Below are positions 8,342-17,219 of a DNA stretch of 35,780 nt, one piece after another. The DNA lies in the NCBI GenBank assembly GCA_003132205.1, contig PKWY01000051.1:1-35780 (forward strand), read 5' to 3'. A model generated the notes under the pieces. The model ran no database searches, was not told the origin of the DNA, and saw nothing but the letters and a program-made list of their open reading frames with translations. The first letter of the stretch is position 1, and each line of letters starts with the position of its first letter. This DNA comes from Acidimicrobiaceae bacterium (lineage in GTDB: Bacteria > Actinomycetota > Acidimicrobiia > Acidimicrobiales > RAAP-2). Both the position numbers and the translations under genes were made by a program.

Positions 8342-9159
8342 CCTCGACCAACGATGCAGCAGCAGAAGAAGACGTGGAGACCACCGAGACCAACTACGAG
8401 CCTTGGCTGTTCCAAACGATGCTTGACGAGCTCTCCGTCAGCGAGTTGGGCATTGGTTTTGTCTACTCGGTCCTCGATTTGCTCGCCGAGCGATACAAAC
8501 TGAAGGACGTCGTCGTAAGTCTCACGCACGAGTCCTTCGGGACCCAGATGTTCCGCCTCGGCGGCAAAGCGGTAAGCGCCGATCTCGCCGCTCGAATCGG
8601 AACAGCCCCGGGCGTCTACTGCGATCCCGATATCGTTCCCTCTTTCGAGCGTGATGCCGTTCGCACGGCGTGCCAGCTCTCGCTCTCGCTGCACCTGGCG
8701 CGCTTCTGGGCCGGCCATGACGCGCTGACGAATCTGGCCAACCGGCGCACCTTCGACGTTGCGCTCGATGACGCCTGTTCTCGCAGCGCGCGCTACGGCT
8801 GGGCGTTCACGTTGGTGATGATCGACCTTGATGGTTTCAAGGCGATCAATGACAACCTGGGTCACGCCGCCGGCGACGATCTCCTGCGCCAGTTCGGCCT
8901 GGCGATGCGACGCTCGGTGCGCAGCGGCGACATCGTCGCCCGTTTCGGGGGCGACGAGTTCGCGGTGATTCTCAGCAACGCCGAAGGCCACGAGGCGGAG
9001 GGTTTCACCGACCGGTTACGTTGCAACCTGGGGCCGGCGAGTGAGATCATTGGTTTCACCATCGGCACCGCCACCTCGCCGCGCGAATCAACGGATCCAA
9101 AAGAGGTCTTCCGAAAAGCCGACGACCGGCTGCGCGAGAAGAAGGGTAATGATCGATGA
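8338..9159 (+). CDS. Diguanylate cyclase with an unrecognised N-terminal domain
   Basis: A 273-aa protein that starts at a TTG overlapping the previous stop by 4 bp (TTGA), indicating translational coupling. Residues about 124-270 form a GGDEF domain: DALTNLANRR, DLDGFKAINDNLGHAAGDD, and the active-site GGDEF at 204-208 with an RSGD inhibitory site at 195-198. Synthesis of c-di-GMP is therefore expected. Residues about 36-122 form a compact domain I do not recognise, with FVYSVLDLLAERYKLKDVVV, FRLGGKAV and PGVYCDPDIVP. The same domain recurs at 61 of 87 identical positions in the membrane protein at 22684. No membrane segment is visible, so the protein is probably cytosolic. The next gene overlaps it by 4 bp (ATGA). 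Confidence 0.92.
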   Translation: MTSTNDAAAEEDVETTETNYEPWLFQTMLDELSVSELGIGFVYSVLDLLAERYKLKDVVVSLTHESFGTQMFRLGGKAVSADLAARIGTAPGVYCDPDIVPSFERDAVRTACQLSLSLHLARFWAGHDALTNLANRRTFDVALDDACSRSARYGWAFTLVMIDLDGFKAINDNLGHAAGDDLLRQFGLAMRRSVRSGDIVARFGGDEFAVILSNAEGHEAEGFTDRLRCNLGPASEIIGFTIGTATSPRESTDPKEVFRKADDRLREKKGNDR

Positions 9160-9752
9160 TGTCACCTACTGAAGAAGACTTCGAACTCGAGTTGCGATCC
9201 CTTCCAGGGGTACTGAACGTCGAGATTCGACACCGCGAGAATGGTGACGTGGACACGGTCACCCTTATCGTCCATGGCCAGGACCCCAGCGATATTCGAA
9301 TCATGGCCAAGCAGATCGTCAGCCTCTACTTCGCCGAAGCTTCGGTGGTCGTCGAGGACGCCAGCGCTAGCCTCTCGCCCCGTGAATCGCAGGCCATCAG
9401 GGTTGCGCTCATTGGCGCGACCTTTAACCCCGAGAACGGCTCGTGTCAGGTCGAACTCAACTACGCCGGTCGGATTGGCCTCGGTAACGCCGGGAGTGGT
9501 CAACTCTTCGGCGGCGCCGAGGCGACACTCGGAGCGCTACGCGACCTGGGATTTAACGTCCCCTTCTACCTGCTTTCGGTAGTGAATGTGGCGACGGCGA
9601 GGGGCTGGCCCGTGATTGCCACGTTGCGGCCATTCTCAGAGGGAGCGGACCTGTTCGGTATCGCTCAAGCCGAAGGTGACGTGACGTCGTCCGCCATGGC
9701 GACGCTCAACGCACTGAACCGCTTCTTGTCGATGTCGTCGAACCAGGTGTAG
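9156..9752 (+). CDS. Conserved-looking hypothetical protein coupled to the diguanylate cyclase
   Basis: I do not recognise this 198-aa protein. The N-terminal part (about 5-65) reads like a small alpha/beta domain, with LPGVLNVEIRHRENGDVDTV followed by an amphipathic helix. A short linker precedes a C-terminal part (about 80-192) with alternating strands and a final helix ending in ATLNALNRFLS. There is no signal peptide, membrane segment or catalytic motif. It starts at ATG 9156 (ATG 9159 is possible), overlapping the cyclase gene by 4 bp, with AAGGG 9 nt upstream. It is the third gene of a tight operon with 6038 and 8338, so a regulatory or effector role in c-di-GMP signalling is a reasonable inference without direct support. 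Confidence 0.8.
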   Translation: MMSPTEEDFELELRSLPGVLNVEIRHRENGDVDTVTLIVHGQDPSDIRIMAKQIVSLYFAEASVVVEDASASLSPRESQAIRVALIGATFNPENGSCQVELNYAGRIGLGNAGSGQLFGGAEATLGALRDLGFNVPFYLLSVVNVATARGWPVIATLRPFSEGADLFGIAQAEGDVTSSAMATLNALNRFLSMSSNQV

Positions 9753-10091
9753 TCCGTTCAAGAGGCCTTAGGTTTCGGTCTCTGGACGGCGTCGGGCACC
9801 ACGGCCGGTTACCCCAGACGACCGACCCCTTGTCGCCCACCCTGCTGGAAGCGCTGAGGAGGGACCCGGCACGGGTCACGTCTTCAGGTCGCGCACACCA
9901 AGAAGAGATTGAAGTGAAGTTCAGAATTCTTGGGGGAGAGCACACGGAATAGGGTGGCGCACTCCGTAGAATGGCATTATGCAAAGCTCCACACGTCGTG
10001 CCGCATTGGCTTTCGTCAGGTGCGTTGATTCCAAAGCGACGTCGAGCCGACGCGCCATTTCCCGGAACCACAATTTGATGGTTGGTTCGAC
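9753..10091. other. Intergenic region with one short inverted repeat
   Basis: I see no convincing gene in these 339 bases. The clearest element is GACCCG-GCA-CGGGTC at 9863-9877, a perfect 6-bp inverted repeat with a 3-base centre. It could be an operator or a short hairpin, but no T-run follows it. The promoter of the response regulator must lie here; no convincing -35/-10 pair stood out. Confidence 0.5.
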
Positions 10092-10799
10092 ATGACGAAG
10101 ATCCTCGTCGTCGACGATGATCCAGAGATCACGAAGCTCCTCGACAAATACCTCTCGGGTGAGGGCTACGAAGTCTTGCTGGCGGCGAATGGGGCCGCCG
10201 CGCTGAGTGCAACCTCCTCGTTCAGCCCCGATCTCGTGATTCTTGACATCGTGCTCGGAGACGAAGACGGTCGCGACGTGCTGCGCGAACTTCGATTGAT
10301 AAGCGACGTGCCGACCATATTCCTGACGGGACGGGGCCTCGAGGCCGAACGAATTACCGGCCTGAAGATGGGCGCCGATGACTACATCGTGAAGCCCTTC
10401 TCCTTGGGGGAGATGGCGGCTCGAATCGAATCGGTCCTGCGCCGATCCGGCGTCAATCCCTTGCTGCACCAAATCGAGGCACCGAACATAGTGTTCGCGG
10501 ACCTGCAGATCAATGAGAGCACCCACGAGGTGAGACTGCGCGGCGAACTGTTGGATCTCACATCCAAAGAGTTCGCGTTGTTGGCGTTCATGGCGTCGTC
10601 CCCTCGACAGGTGTACTCGCGCGCCCAACTGCTCGAGCACGTCTGGTCCTCGTCGGCGGAGTGGCAGAATGAAGCCACGGTGACCGAGCACATCCGTCGT
10701 CTGCGCGCCAAGATCGAAGTTGATCCCGACCATCCACTTTGGATCAAGACCATACGCGGCGTTGGTTACCGTTTCGAACCGCCAGTTGAGAAGCAGTAG
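10092..10799 (+). CDS. OmpR/PhoB-family response regulator
   Basis: A 235-aa two-domain transcription regulator. The receiver domain has the acidic pocket D8-D10 (VVDDDPE), the phospho-acceptor D52 in VILDIVLGDEDG, the switch threonine in FLTGRG, and the conserved lysine in DDYIVKPF. A winged-helix DNA-binding domain (about 135-232) follows, with LDLTSKEFALLAFM, SRAQLLEHVW, VTEHIRRLRAKIE and the wing IKTIRGVGYRFEPP. It faces the hybrid histidine kinase gene at 10902, which is on the opposite strand 102 bp away. That kinase is a plausible partner, although it carries its own receiver. The ribosome binding site before ATG 10092 is weak. Confidence 0.93.
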   Translation: MTKILVVDDDPEITKLLDKYLSGEGYEVLLAANGAAALSATSSFSPDLVILDIVLGDEDGRDVLRELRLISDVPTIFLTGRGLEAERITGLKMGADDYIVKPFSLGEMAARIESVLRRSGVNPLLHQIEAPNIVFADLQINESTHEVRLRGELLDLTSKEFALLAFMASSPRQVYSRAQLLEHVWSSSAEWQNEATVTEHIRRLRAKIEVDPDHPLWIKTIRGVGYRFEPPVEKQ

Positions 10800-10901
10800 G
10801 GGTACTTCGGAGTCGACGCATCTCGTGCGCCTCGTTTCGTGATCCTCCGCTCCTGGCGTCCTCCATCGAGCTTCGGGATCGCGCTGCGAATCCCCGGCCA
10901 A

Positions 10902-13481
10902 TCAATCGCGAGAGAGTATCTCGTGTACCTGGTCGATGAGTTCGCTCGGGCGAAAGGGCTTCGCGAGAAAGGCATTGTTGCCTGGGAGGAGCTCATCGAG
11001 GACTGTCGCATCTGCGGTGCCCGACATCATGAGTACCCGCAGCGCCGGGTTCGCGGACTGCAGGGTTCTTGCCAGCTCGGGTCCGGTGACGTTTCCCATG
11101 ATGACGTCGCTGATCAGCAGATCGAACTCGCCGTCGAACTCGTGGGCCAGTTGAAGGGCTTGTTCGCCAGTCTCGGCCTCGAGGATTCGGTAACCGTTGC
11201 GACCTAGCACCTGGGTGATGAGACGCCGCAGTTCGCCGTCGTCTTCGGCCAACAGAACCGTGGCAGACCCGCGAGGCCTCGTCACTTTGGCGGGCGGGCG
11301 TTCCTCGATCTCAGCACCTTCGAACGCGGGAAGGAGGATTTCGAACGTCGTTCCGACACCAACCTCGCTTCGACAGGCTATCGACCCGCCGCTTTCCTCG
11401 ACGAGCCGGCGAGCGGCGGCGAGCCCCATTCCGGTTCCCTTGAAGGGGTCCTTGGTCGTGAAGAAAGGTTCGAAGCATCGCCGGCGCGTCTCTTCGGCCA
11501 TGCCCACGCCGGTGTCGGCGACGAGAATCACCACGTACTCTCCCTCGGGCACTTCGAGAACGTCACGTTCATTCGCGCTGACTGTCCTCGTATCGACGCC
11601 AATCGTGAGGTCTCCCCCCGACGCCATCGCGTCACGGGCATTGATGACGAGATTAAGGATCATCTGCTCGAACTGACCGGCGTCCGCGCGGACATGTCCG
11701 GCCTTCATGTTGAGCGCCCAGGTCAGTCCGATGTCCCTGCCGACGATCCGCTCGATCACCTCGGCGTTCGATTGGAGCACCGCAACGGGGTCGAGCACGA
11801 CCGGCTGGAGCGATTTCGTTCGGCCAATTGTCTGCAGCTGCGCGGTGAGAAGCGACGCGCGAGACGCCGTCGCCTGGATGTCCTTCACCATCTCGAGTGA
11901 CCGCTCGTCTTCGCTGAGGTCCCGGGTGAGGATCTCGGCGTAACCCGAGATGAGCGTGAGCAGGTTATTGAAGTCATGGGCGATGCTGCTTGCTACCTGG
12001 CCACGCGTTTCCATCTGCTGGGCGTGGCGCACTTCGGCCTTTAGTTGCCGATGGTCGGTCACATCATCGACCAGCATCAGAATGCTTCGCTCCTCGCTGT
12101 CGATGGTGGGCAGTAAGGCGGCTGAGGCGGTCAGTTCGCGACGCCTGCCTTTGATCTCAACCTCCAGGTAGTCGCGCCCGCTGGTCGGAGCGCCGCCGAG
12201 CACTTCGGCCCAGATCGACGCCAGTTCAGGCTGGGCCGATTCGGGGAAGGGTGGTGGGTGATCCGCAGTGTCTTGATCGAAACCGGGCCAGGCGAAGATC
12301 CTGCTCGCTGTCTGATTCCACCATCGGGGATTTCCCTCGAGGTCCACTTCGACGATGCCGGCCGGTGCGGTTTCTACGAGGATGCGCCACCGCGCTTCGC
12401 TGTGTCGGATGCTTCGACTCAGCTCGGCGGCTGCGAGCGAAGTGGCGGCCATCTGGGCGAGTAAGGTCAGAACCTCATCGTCCTCGGCGAGGAATTCAGA
12501 CCTCGATCGACGAACTGCGACGACTCCTTTCGAATGGCCACGGCGCTCGAGTATTGGCGCCACCAGCCAATCGTTTTCACGCCACGGAACGTTGCTGTCG
12601 AGGCCGGACGTTGGAAGGCCGTTGGCCAGGTCGTCATCGGGCCCAACGCACGTCGCCGGCCCCCCTCGTCGGGCGACTCCTCGTAACGGAGCCGCGGGCC
12701 CCGCATCGATTGAGACGGTGGCGACATCGGCGTCGAACACCCTTCGCGTACTGCCAGCGAGGCTCGTGAGGATCTCCGACTCATCACGAAGTCCCGCGAC
12801 GGTGATCGAGACGGCGATGAGTTGGTGGAGCTGGCTGGCGATCTTTTGGGTACCGCGTACGGCGGCTCGAGCATCCTGATGCAGCGCGGCCCGCTCTATG
12901 GCGTTTCCGAAGCCGCCGACGACTTCCTCTGCGATCGCGAGCTCCACGGTTCCGTAGCCAGCGTTTTGCTCGTCAACGATGAAGGAGACCACCGCGAAGG
13001 GCTGGTCCCTTATCCGCAGTCCGACGATCACGCCCCAGGGAAGCCCCGCGGAGCCCACGCCGGGCGACACCTCGCTACGCCCGCTCGAAATGGCGCGACG
13101 CGCGACTTCATCGAGATCATGCGCGAGCTTCACCAACGCGGGCGAGCACTGGCCGTGGTCTTGGTCGTTCGGTGATCCTTTGCAGCCGAGGTGGCGCACC
13201 GCGAGTCGTCTCAGATCGCCGTTCTCGTCGACGACGTCGATCGCGACCCAGTCGGCGAACAACGGTACGGCGAGATCGAGCAGTTCGATGAGAACCGCCT
13301 CGTAGTCCGCGGAGGCGGCCAATGACTCGGTGCTCGCGCGCGCACTCATGTAGCGATCCCTGAACGCCATCGCGCGGCCGGGCCTTCCCTCGAGCGTCGC
13401 TGGCGCAGTCACGTCAACAGATGAGGGAGCCTCGTCACGACCCTTCTCCTTCTTCTTCGATGCTCGGTCCTTGGGCGTCAC
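10902..13481 (-). CDS. Hybrid sensor histidine kinase (GAF-GAF-PAS-HisKA-HATPase-REC)
   Basis: An 859-aa kinase without membrane segments, so probably a cytosolic sensor. The order is: a charged N-terminus, GAF-like domain (about 50-200), second GAF-like domain (about 215-352), PAS (about 360-480), HisKA with H502 in [20 protein letters not shown], and HATPase_c with [10 protein letters not shown] (N box), [14 protein letters not shown] and [14 protein letters not shown]-terminal receiver from 740 has acidic residues 746-748, phospho-acceptor D792 in LLISDVIMG, and K841. The kinase is of the class that passes phosphate internally, as in CckA-like proteins. The GTG start lies 26 bp after the stop of the EAL gene on the same strand, so the two form an operon. 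No clear ribosome binding site precedes GTG 13481. Confidence 0.92.
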   Translation of the reverse strand: MTPKDRASKKKEKGRDEAPSSVDVTAPATLEGRPGRAMAFRDRYMSARASTESLAASADYEAVLIELLDLAVPLFADWVAIDVVDENGDLRRLAVRHLGCKGSPNDQDHGQCSPALVKLAHDLDEVARRAISSGRSEVSPGVGSAGLPWGVIVGLRIRDQPFAVVSFIVDEQNAGYGTVELAIAEEVVGGFGNAIERAALHQDARAAVRGTQKIASQLHQLIAVSITVAGLRDESEILTSLAGSTRRVFDADVATVSIDAGPAAPLRGVARRGGPATCVGPDDDLANGLPTSGLDSNVPWRENDWLVAPILERRGHSKGVVAVRRSRSEFLAEDDEVLTLLAQMAATSLAAAELSRSIRHSEARWRILVETAPAGIVEVDLEGNPRWWNQTASRIFAWPGFDQDTADHPPPFPESAQPELASIWAEVLGGAPTSGRDYLEVEIKGRRRELTASAALLPTIDSEERSILMLVDDVTDHRQLKAEVRHAQQMETRGQVASSIAHDFNNLLTLISGYAEILTRDLSEDERSLEMVKDIQATASRASLLTAQLQTIGRTKSLQPVVLDPVAVLQSNAEVIERIVGRDIGLTWALNMKAGHVRADAGQFEQMILNLVINARDAMASGGDLTIGVDTRTVSANERDVLEVPEGEYVVILVADTGVGMAEETRRRCFEPFFTTKDPFKGTGMGLAAARRLVEESGGSIACRSEVGVGTTFEILLPAFEGAEIEERPPAKVTRPRGSATVLLAEDDGELRRLITQVLGRNGYRILEAETGEQALQLAHEFDGEFDLLISDVIMGNVTGPELARTLQSANPALRVLMMSGTADATVLDELLPGNNAFLAKPFRPSELIDQVHEILSRD

Positions 13482-13507
13482 GAACGTGGACTCGGATTCA
13501 TCACGCC

Positions 13508-14332
13508 CTAGAGCGGCTTTCCAGAGAAGATCGCGAAGTCCTCGAGAAATCGGTCGATCTCCTCCGCTTCGTGGGGAACCGAGAAGAGGTAACCCTGTCC
13601 GATATCCACCTCTTCAATTTGCAACTTTGCGCGCTGGTCGGCGTTCTCGATCCCCGAGGCGATTATCTGCAGGTGGCGCGACTTGCTCAGTTGAACCAAG
13701 TCATGAACGAGAGTCGGCGCGCTCGGTGAGCTTGAGATCCCCGCGATGAACTCTCGGTCGAGTTTGACGATGTCGATGTCGAACTCCTGGAGGGCGTCAA
13801 CAGCGGACAGTCCCGGCTCGAAGTCGTCAACGGCGAGCCGCACACCTAAAGCCTTGAGACGTTTCAAGCGAGGCACCGCAAGCTTCTCACTCTCCACTAG
13901 CGACGCCTGGGAGAACTCGAGCACCAAGAGACCGGGGTCGAACCGGCTCGACGAGATCGCGTCGGTGACGTCGTCGATGAACTCTCGCGATTCGAACTGC
14001 TTGGATGACACGTTTACGGAGACGAAGAACCGGTAGCCCCTGTCGTGCCAGGTGGCGCCTTGCGCGCACGCGACGCCGAGGGCCCACCGTCCGACGGGTA
14101 CGATCAGACCGCTCGCCTCGAGTTCGTTGAGGAAGAGGAGGGGACTCACCACTCCGCGCTGCGGGTGGCGCCAACGAATCAGAGCTTCGACGCCCGCGAA
14201 CGCGTTGGTCTGCAAGTCAATCGTTGGCTGGTATACCAAGAAGAACTCGTCGTTCTCGAGCGCTCGGGCGAGGTCAGCCGCCAGGTCGCCGTCAGCGTGC
14301 TCCGCGCCAGAAGTAGCAGGTGGTTTTGCCAT
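13508..14332 (-). CDS. EAL-domain protein with an altered active site
   Basis: A 274-aa stand-alone EAL domain. ATG 14332 was chosen because GAGGAAG lies 10 nt upstream and homology begins right after it; longer versions add only low-quality sequence. Conserved residues present: EAL at 49-51, N107 in SVNVSSKQF, E139, D169-D170, K190 and Q246 in GQGYLF. Two deviations stand out. The usual AEGVE motif reads ASGIE, so Ser226 replaces the first glutamate, a conserved active-site acid. The DDFGTG loop reads DDFEPG. The protein may therefore bind c-di-GMP without cleaving it efficiently. It precedes the hybrid kinase by 26 bp, suggesting the two are made together, and is divergent from the epimerase gene. 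Confidence 0.9.
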   Translation of the reverse strand: MAKPPATSGAEHADGDLAADLARALENDEFFLVYQPTIDLQTNAFAGVEALIRWRHPQRGVVSPLLFLNELEASGLIVPVGRWALGVACAQGATWHDRGYRFFVSVNVSSKQFESREFIDDVTDAISSSRFDPGLLVLEFSQASLVESEKLAVPRLKRLKALGVRLAVDDFEPGLSAVDALQEFDIDIVKLDREFIAGISSSPSAPTLVHDLVQLSKSRHLQIIASGIENADQRAKLQIEEVDIGQGYLFSVPHEAEEIDRFLEDFAIFSGKPL

Positions 14333-14681
14333 GTTGTATCGCTTCCTCGAAGCCCTTCGACGACCAAAAAAGAACAATAATTCCTTGGAACTCCCCATTT
14401 GAGACGCTACCAGTTGCTCGCCGAATTGAAAGAGGAGGCTGGATATCCTGAGTTGAGACGTCTCGGGAGACCGCTGGCGACTCATTGGGCAACCCAGCTT
14501 CGACGCCTCCATCGAACGAGAGGGCAGATTCGCCCATTGATCGCATCCACCAGCACATGTGCAAGCTCTCAACCCCCGCCGTGTTACATTCCTCGAGTGA
14601 TCGAAATCATCGTCATCGATGCGCGGACGTAGTTCGCATGCCTCTGACCGGTGTAGTCGATGAGCGCACCAGGGGGTTGTT
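14333..14681. other. Divergent intergenic region with palindrome
   Basis: 349 bases between the divergent EAL and epimerase genes; no supported gene. GAGACGTCTC at 14455-14464 is a perfect 10-bp palindrome within TTGAGACGTCTCGGGAGA, and TTGAGACG also occurs at about 14399. It could be a shared operator for both promoters. No clear promoter pair was identified. Confidence 0.45.
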
Positions 14682-15635
14682 GTGAGGGTTCTCGTCACTG
14701 GGGCCGCCGGATTCATTGGATCGACGACTGCCGAGCTGCTTCTCTCGAAGGGTCACGACGTCGTCGCAATTGACAATCTGGTTTCCGGTCGGATCGAGAA
14801 TGTGCCAACCGGTGCGACGTTCGTGGAAGGGGACTGCGGCGATTTCGAACTCGTTCGATCGCTCGGCTCGTTCGACGCCTGCGTTCACTTCGCTGCTCGA
14901 ATCGAACCTGGCGAGTCGATGAAGTACCCCGAGGTCTTCTTTTCGAACAACGTGGCGTCGACGTTTCGCCTCCTGGACGCCCTGATAAAATCCGGGGTCG
15001 GGCGATTCGTCTTCTCGTCGTCGTGTGCGGTCTACGGCAATCAAGTCGAGATGCCCATCGACGAAAGTCGGTCGATCCAGCCCCACAGCCCCTACGGACA
15101 GTCCAAGCGGATGGTGGAAGAGGGCCTCAACTGGTTGGTCTCCACCGGTCGGCTCCGCGCCGCGTCGATGCGGTACTTCAACGCGGCCGGGGGAACGGTG
15201 GCGCATCCCGAGAACCATCGTCCCGAGATTCATCTGATACCTATCGCCCTTGACGTGGCTGATGGTCGTCGTGACTATCTCGAGATCTACGGTGATGACT
15301 ATCCGACGCCAGACGGTACGTGCATCCGTGACTACATCCACGTGTGCGATCTCGCCGAGGCCCACGTCTTGGCGATCACCGCGCTCGAGGATCATGCCGA
15401 ACTGATCCTGAATCTCGGCTCCGGGGTTGGCTACTCCAATCGAGAGGTGGCCGAAACCGTCAAGAGGGTCACGGGCCGGGAGTTCGAGATTCGCTACACC
15501 GGGCGCCGACCCGGAGACCCCGCGGCAGCCGTTGCCAGTAACGGACGCGCACGTGAGATGCTGGGTTGGCGACCTGAGCGGTCGGACCTTGAAGTGATTA
15601 TCGCTGACGCGTGGACGGCGCACCAGTCCATCTAG
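14682..15635 (+). CDS. galE: UDP-glucose 4-epimerase-like NAD-dependent epimerase
   Basis: An extended short-chain dehydrogenase/reductase of 317 aa. The NAD-binding GAAGFIG lies at residues 7-13, followed by IDNL in the second strand. The catalytic set is visible: SSSCAVYG, and the YxxxK pair in SPYGQSK around residue 138. The substrate segment RYFNAAG and the GTCIRDYIHVCDLAEAHV stretch are typical of GalE. It would supply UDP-galactose or a related sugar nucleotide for the polysaccharide genes downstream. GTG 14682 has AGGGGG 6 nt upstream. GalE specificity versus another 4-epimerase cannot be settled by eye, but the family is secure. Confidence 0.88.
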   Translation: MRVLVTGAAGFIGSTTAELLLSKGHDVVAIDNLVSGRIENVPTGATFVEGDCGDFELVRSLGSFDACVHFAARIEPGESMKYPEVFFSNNVASTFRLLDALIKSGVGRFVFSSSCAVYGNQVEMPIDESRSIQPHSPYGQSKRMVEEGLNWLVSTGRLRAASMRYFNAAGGTVAHPENHRPEIHLIPIALDVADGRRDYLEIYGDDYPTPDGTCIRDYIHVCDLAEAHVLAITALEDHAELILNLGSGVGYSNREVAETVKRVTGREFEIRYTGRRPGDPAAAVASNGRAREMLGWRPERSDLEVIIADAWTAHQSI

Positions 15636-16085
15636 CGACTTTCGACCCCGCCCACACGGCATCGAGATCGTGAGGGCCCGCGGAACCCGATTCGACGTCG
15701 GTCTGAAATTTGCAACGTGAGGCCGAATCGAGACGGCTTCTGTGCATTGGCGTGAAAGCGCTTCCGTCCGAAGTGCTCGGAGATTCTAGAACCACACGGC
15801 ATCGGGACAAGGGCCTGAACCCCTGAGAGACGCCCGCCTCCAAGATGAATCTCGTTCTTGGTGCATGGCGGTGCTTGGGCGCTCCTGTTGGGCGCAGTTC
15901 GACCCTCAGCTAGGACCCGCAAACGGGCTTTTGGTCCAAGTCAGCGGTCGATGGTCTTCGTGTCACCGGGCCCGAAACCGGGTGATTTGCCGGTAAACAC
16001 CGGCCGTTCATCTAGGGGCAGAGAGTTGTCTGTTTGTTGAGAAGCAGTAGGCGGCAGTGTGTTTTGGGACTGCGAATTTGGAACC
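15636..16085 (+). promoter_or_regulatory. Structured leader/promoter region of the first GH16 gene
   Basis: 450 bases without a gene. A 12-bp direct repeat CACACGGCATCG lies at 15653-15664 and 15793-15804. A weak terminator-like hairpin with a CTTTT tail lies near 15913-15937 and could end galE transcription. Further on come CACCGG/CCGGGTG with one bulge (15964-15984) and the perfect hairpin GCCGGT-AAAC-ACCGGC near 15989-16004. A possible promoter is TTGTCT-N16-TAGGCG at 16026-16053. The stretch 16023-16085 aligns without gaps to 17842-17904, and the block GTCTTCG..GTCACCGG is also shared. I could not match it to a known riboswitch class. Confidence 0.5.
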
Positions 16086-17219
16086 ATGAACAAGGGCGCA
16101 TGCATCCAGTTTCTCAAGGGAGAGACCACCCACCGGTTCCCAAAGATGGTGACGCTTGCTGTCGCTTCAACGGTTCTCGTTGCCATGGTGACTCTCGACG
16201 CTTCGGCCGCCACGAAGGGGTACAGCAGACTAACCGCGACCGGCGAGTCTTCGTCGGTGGCGTCGTCTACGGGTGACCGCTTGGGGTCATTCCGTCATCA
16301 CGGCGCGCCGACCACCACCACGTCGCTCGTCGGGAACAACACGACCAGCGCGCCGACCACGACGTCGACCAGCGCGCCGACCACGACGACCAACGCGCCG
16401 ACCACGACGACCAACGCGCCGCCCACGACGACCAACGCGCCGACCACGACCACGACCAACGCGCCGACCACGACGACGACCGCACCTGCGGCTCCAGCTT
16501 CGCCGACCTCGGCCTACCCAACTGGCACTGTGGACGGCTCCGAGCCTTCCGGTTACGCCCCCCCCGGCGCCAACGCGCTCGCTGGCTACAACCAGTCATA
16601 CGTGACCGATTTCACTGGCAGCACGTTGCCTACGGCGTGGGATCCCTACGAAGGGCAGCCGGGCGGGGATCCGGGAGCGCAGTTCGACGCAGCACACCTG
16701 GCCGTCGGCGGAGGCTTGTTGAATATCAATACGTATCAGGACCCCGCATTCAATAACAAGTGGGTCACGGGCGGAACGTGCCTCTGTGGAATCACCAGTC
16801 AGACATACGGTGCCTACTTCGTTCGATCTCGCGTGACCGGCGCCGGACCGACGGGGGTTGAACTGCTGTGGCCGGCCGGTAATACCTGGCCACCCGAGAT
16901 TGACTTCAACGAGACGTACGGCGACACGGCCGGTTCATCGGCGACCCTGCACTACGGCGCGTCGAACAGTCAGATCCAGAGGACGTTGACCATCAACATG
17001 ACGCAGTGGCACACTTGGGGCGTGATTTGGACACCGACTTCGATCACCTACACCGTCGACGGGAATGTGTGGGGAACGGTGACCAACGCGAACGCTATCC
17101 CGAACGGCCCGATGTACATCAGCCTGCAGTCACAGACGTGGTGTTCTTCAAACTGGGCATGCCCCACCACACCTCAGTCGATGCAGGTGGACTGGGTAGC
17201 TCAGTACAAGGCGAACTAA
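16086..17219 (+). CDS. Secreted GH16-family glycoside hydrolase with Thr-rich linker
   Basis: A 377-aa exported enzyme. Residues 1 to about 42 form a Sec signal peptide with a hydrophobic core (VTLAVASTVLVAMV) and an ASA-A cleavage site. A low-complexity Thr/Pro/Asn/Ala linker occupies about 74-138. The catalytic part carries the GH16 signature ExDxxE as EIDFNE at 271-276, preceded by WPP, and QWHTWGVIWTP followed by TYTVDGNVW, both typical of the jelly-roll beta-glucanase fold. Retaining cleavage or transfer of a beta-glucan-like polymer is expected. ATG 16086 sets the signal peptide correctly; an in-frame GTG at 16059 is less likely. A paralogue lies at 25950 on the other strand. It probably processes the exopolysaccharide made by this locus. 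Confidence 0.88.
   Translation: MNKGACIQFLKGETTHRFPKMVTLAVASTVLVAMVTLDASAATKGYSRLTATGESSSVASSTGDRLGSFRHHGAPTTTTSLVGNNTTSAPTTTSTSAPTTTTNAPTTTTNAPPTTTNAPTTTTTNAPTTTTTAPAAPASPTSAYPTGTVDGSEPSGYAPPGANALAGYNQSYVTDFTGSTLPTAWDPYEGQPGGDPGAQFDAAHLAVGGGLLNINTYQDPAFNNKWVTGGTCLCGITSQTYGAYFVRSRVTGAGPTGVELLWPAGNTWPPEIDFNETYGDTAGSSATLHYGASNSQIQRTLTINMTQWHTWGVIWTPTSITYTVDGNVWGTVTNANAIPNGPMYISLQSQTWCSSNWACPTTPQSMQVDWVAQYKAN
16341..16481 (+). repeat. Coding low-complexity repeat (Thr/Pro-Ala-Asn linker)
   Basis: Imperfect copies of AACGCGCCGACCACGACGAC encode alternating Thr runs and NAP/SAP motifs in the GH16 protein. Such linkers usually span a cell wall or matrix layer and are often glycosylated. Unit number is likely to vary between strains. 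Confidence 0.85.

Noticed and set aside
9921..10901. Minus-strand frame of about 326 codons covering the response regulator
   Set aside because: The plus strand encodes a complete OmpR-type regulator; the antisense product has no motif.
12251..12879. Plus-strand frames opposite the hybrid kinase
   Set aside because: Arg-rich antisense translations of a gene with continuous GAF, PAS and kinase motifs.
14333..14716. Longer N-terminus for the EAL protein (start near 14716)
   Set aside because: The added 128 residues look like random translation and overlap the divergent epimerase start, while ATG 14332 has a good ribosome binding site.
15950..16085. A c-di-GMP or c-di-AMP riboswitch before the GH16 gene
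   Set aside because: I looked for the conserved strings of c-di-GMP-I, c-di-GMP-II and ydaO aptamers and found none; only unclassified hairpins remain.
16341..16481. Short regular repeats that could suggest a CRISPR array
   Set aside because: The units are contiguous without spacers and encode an in-frame Thr/Pro linker.
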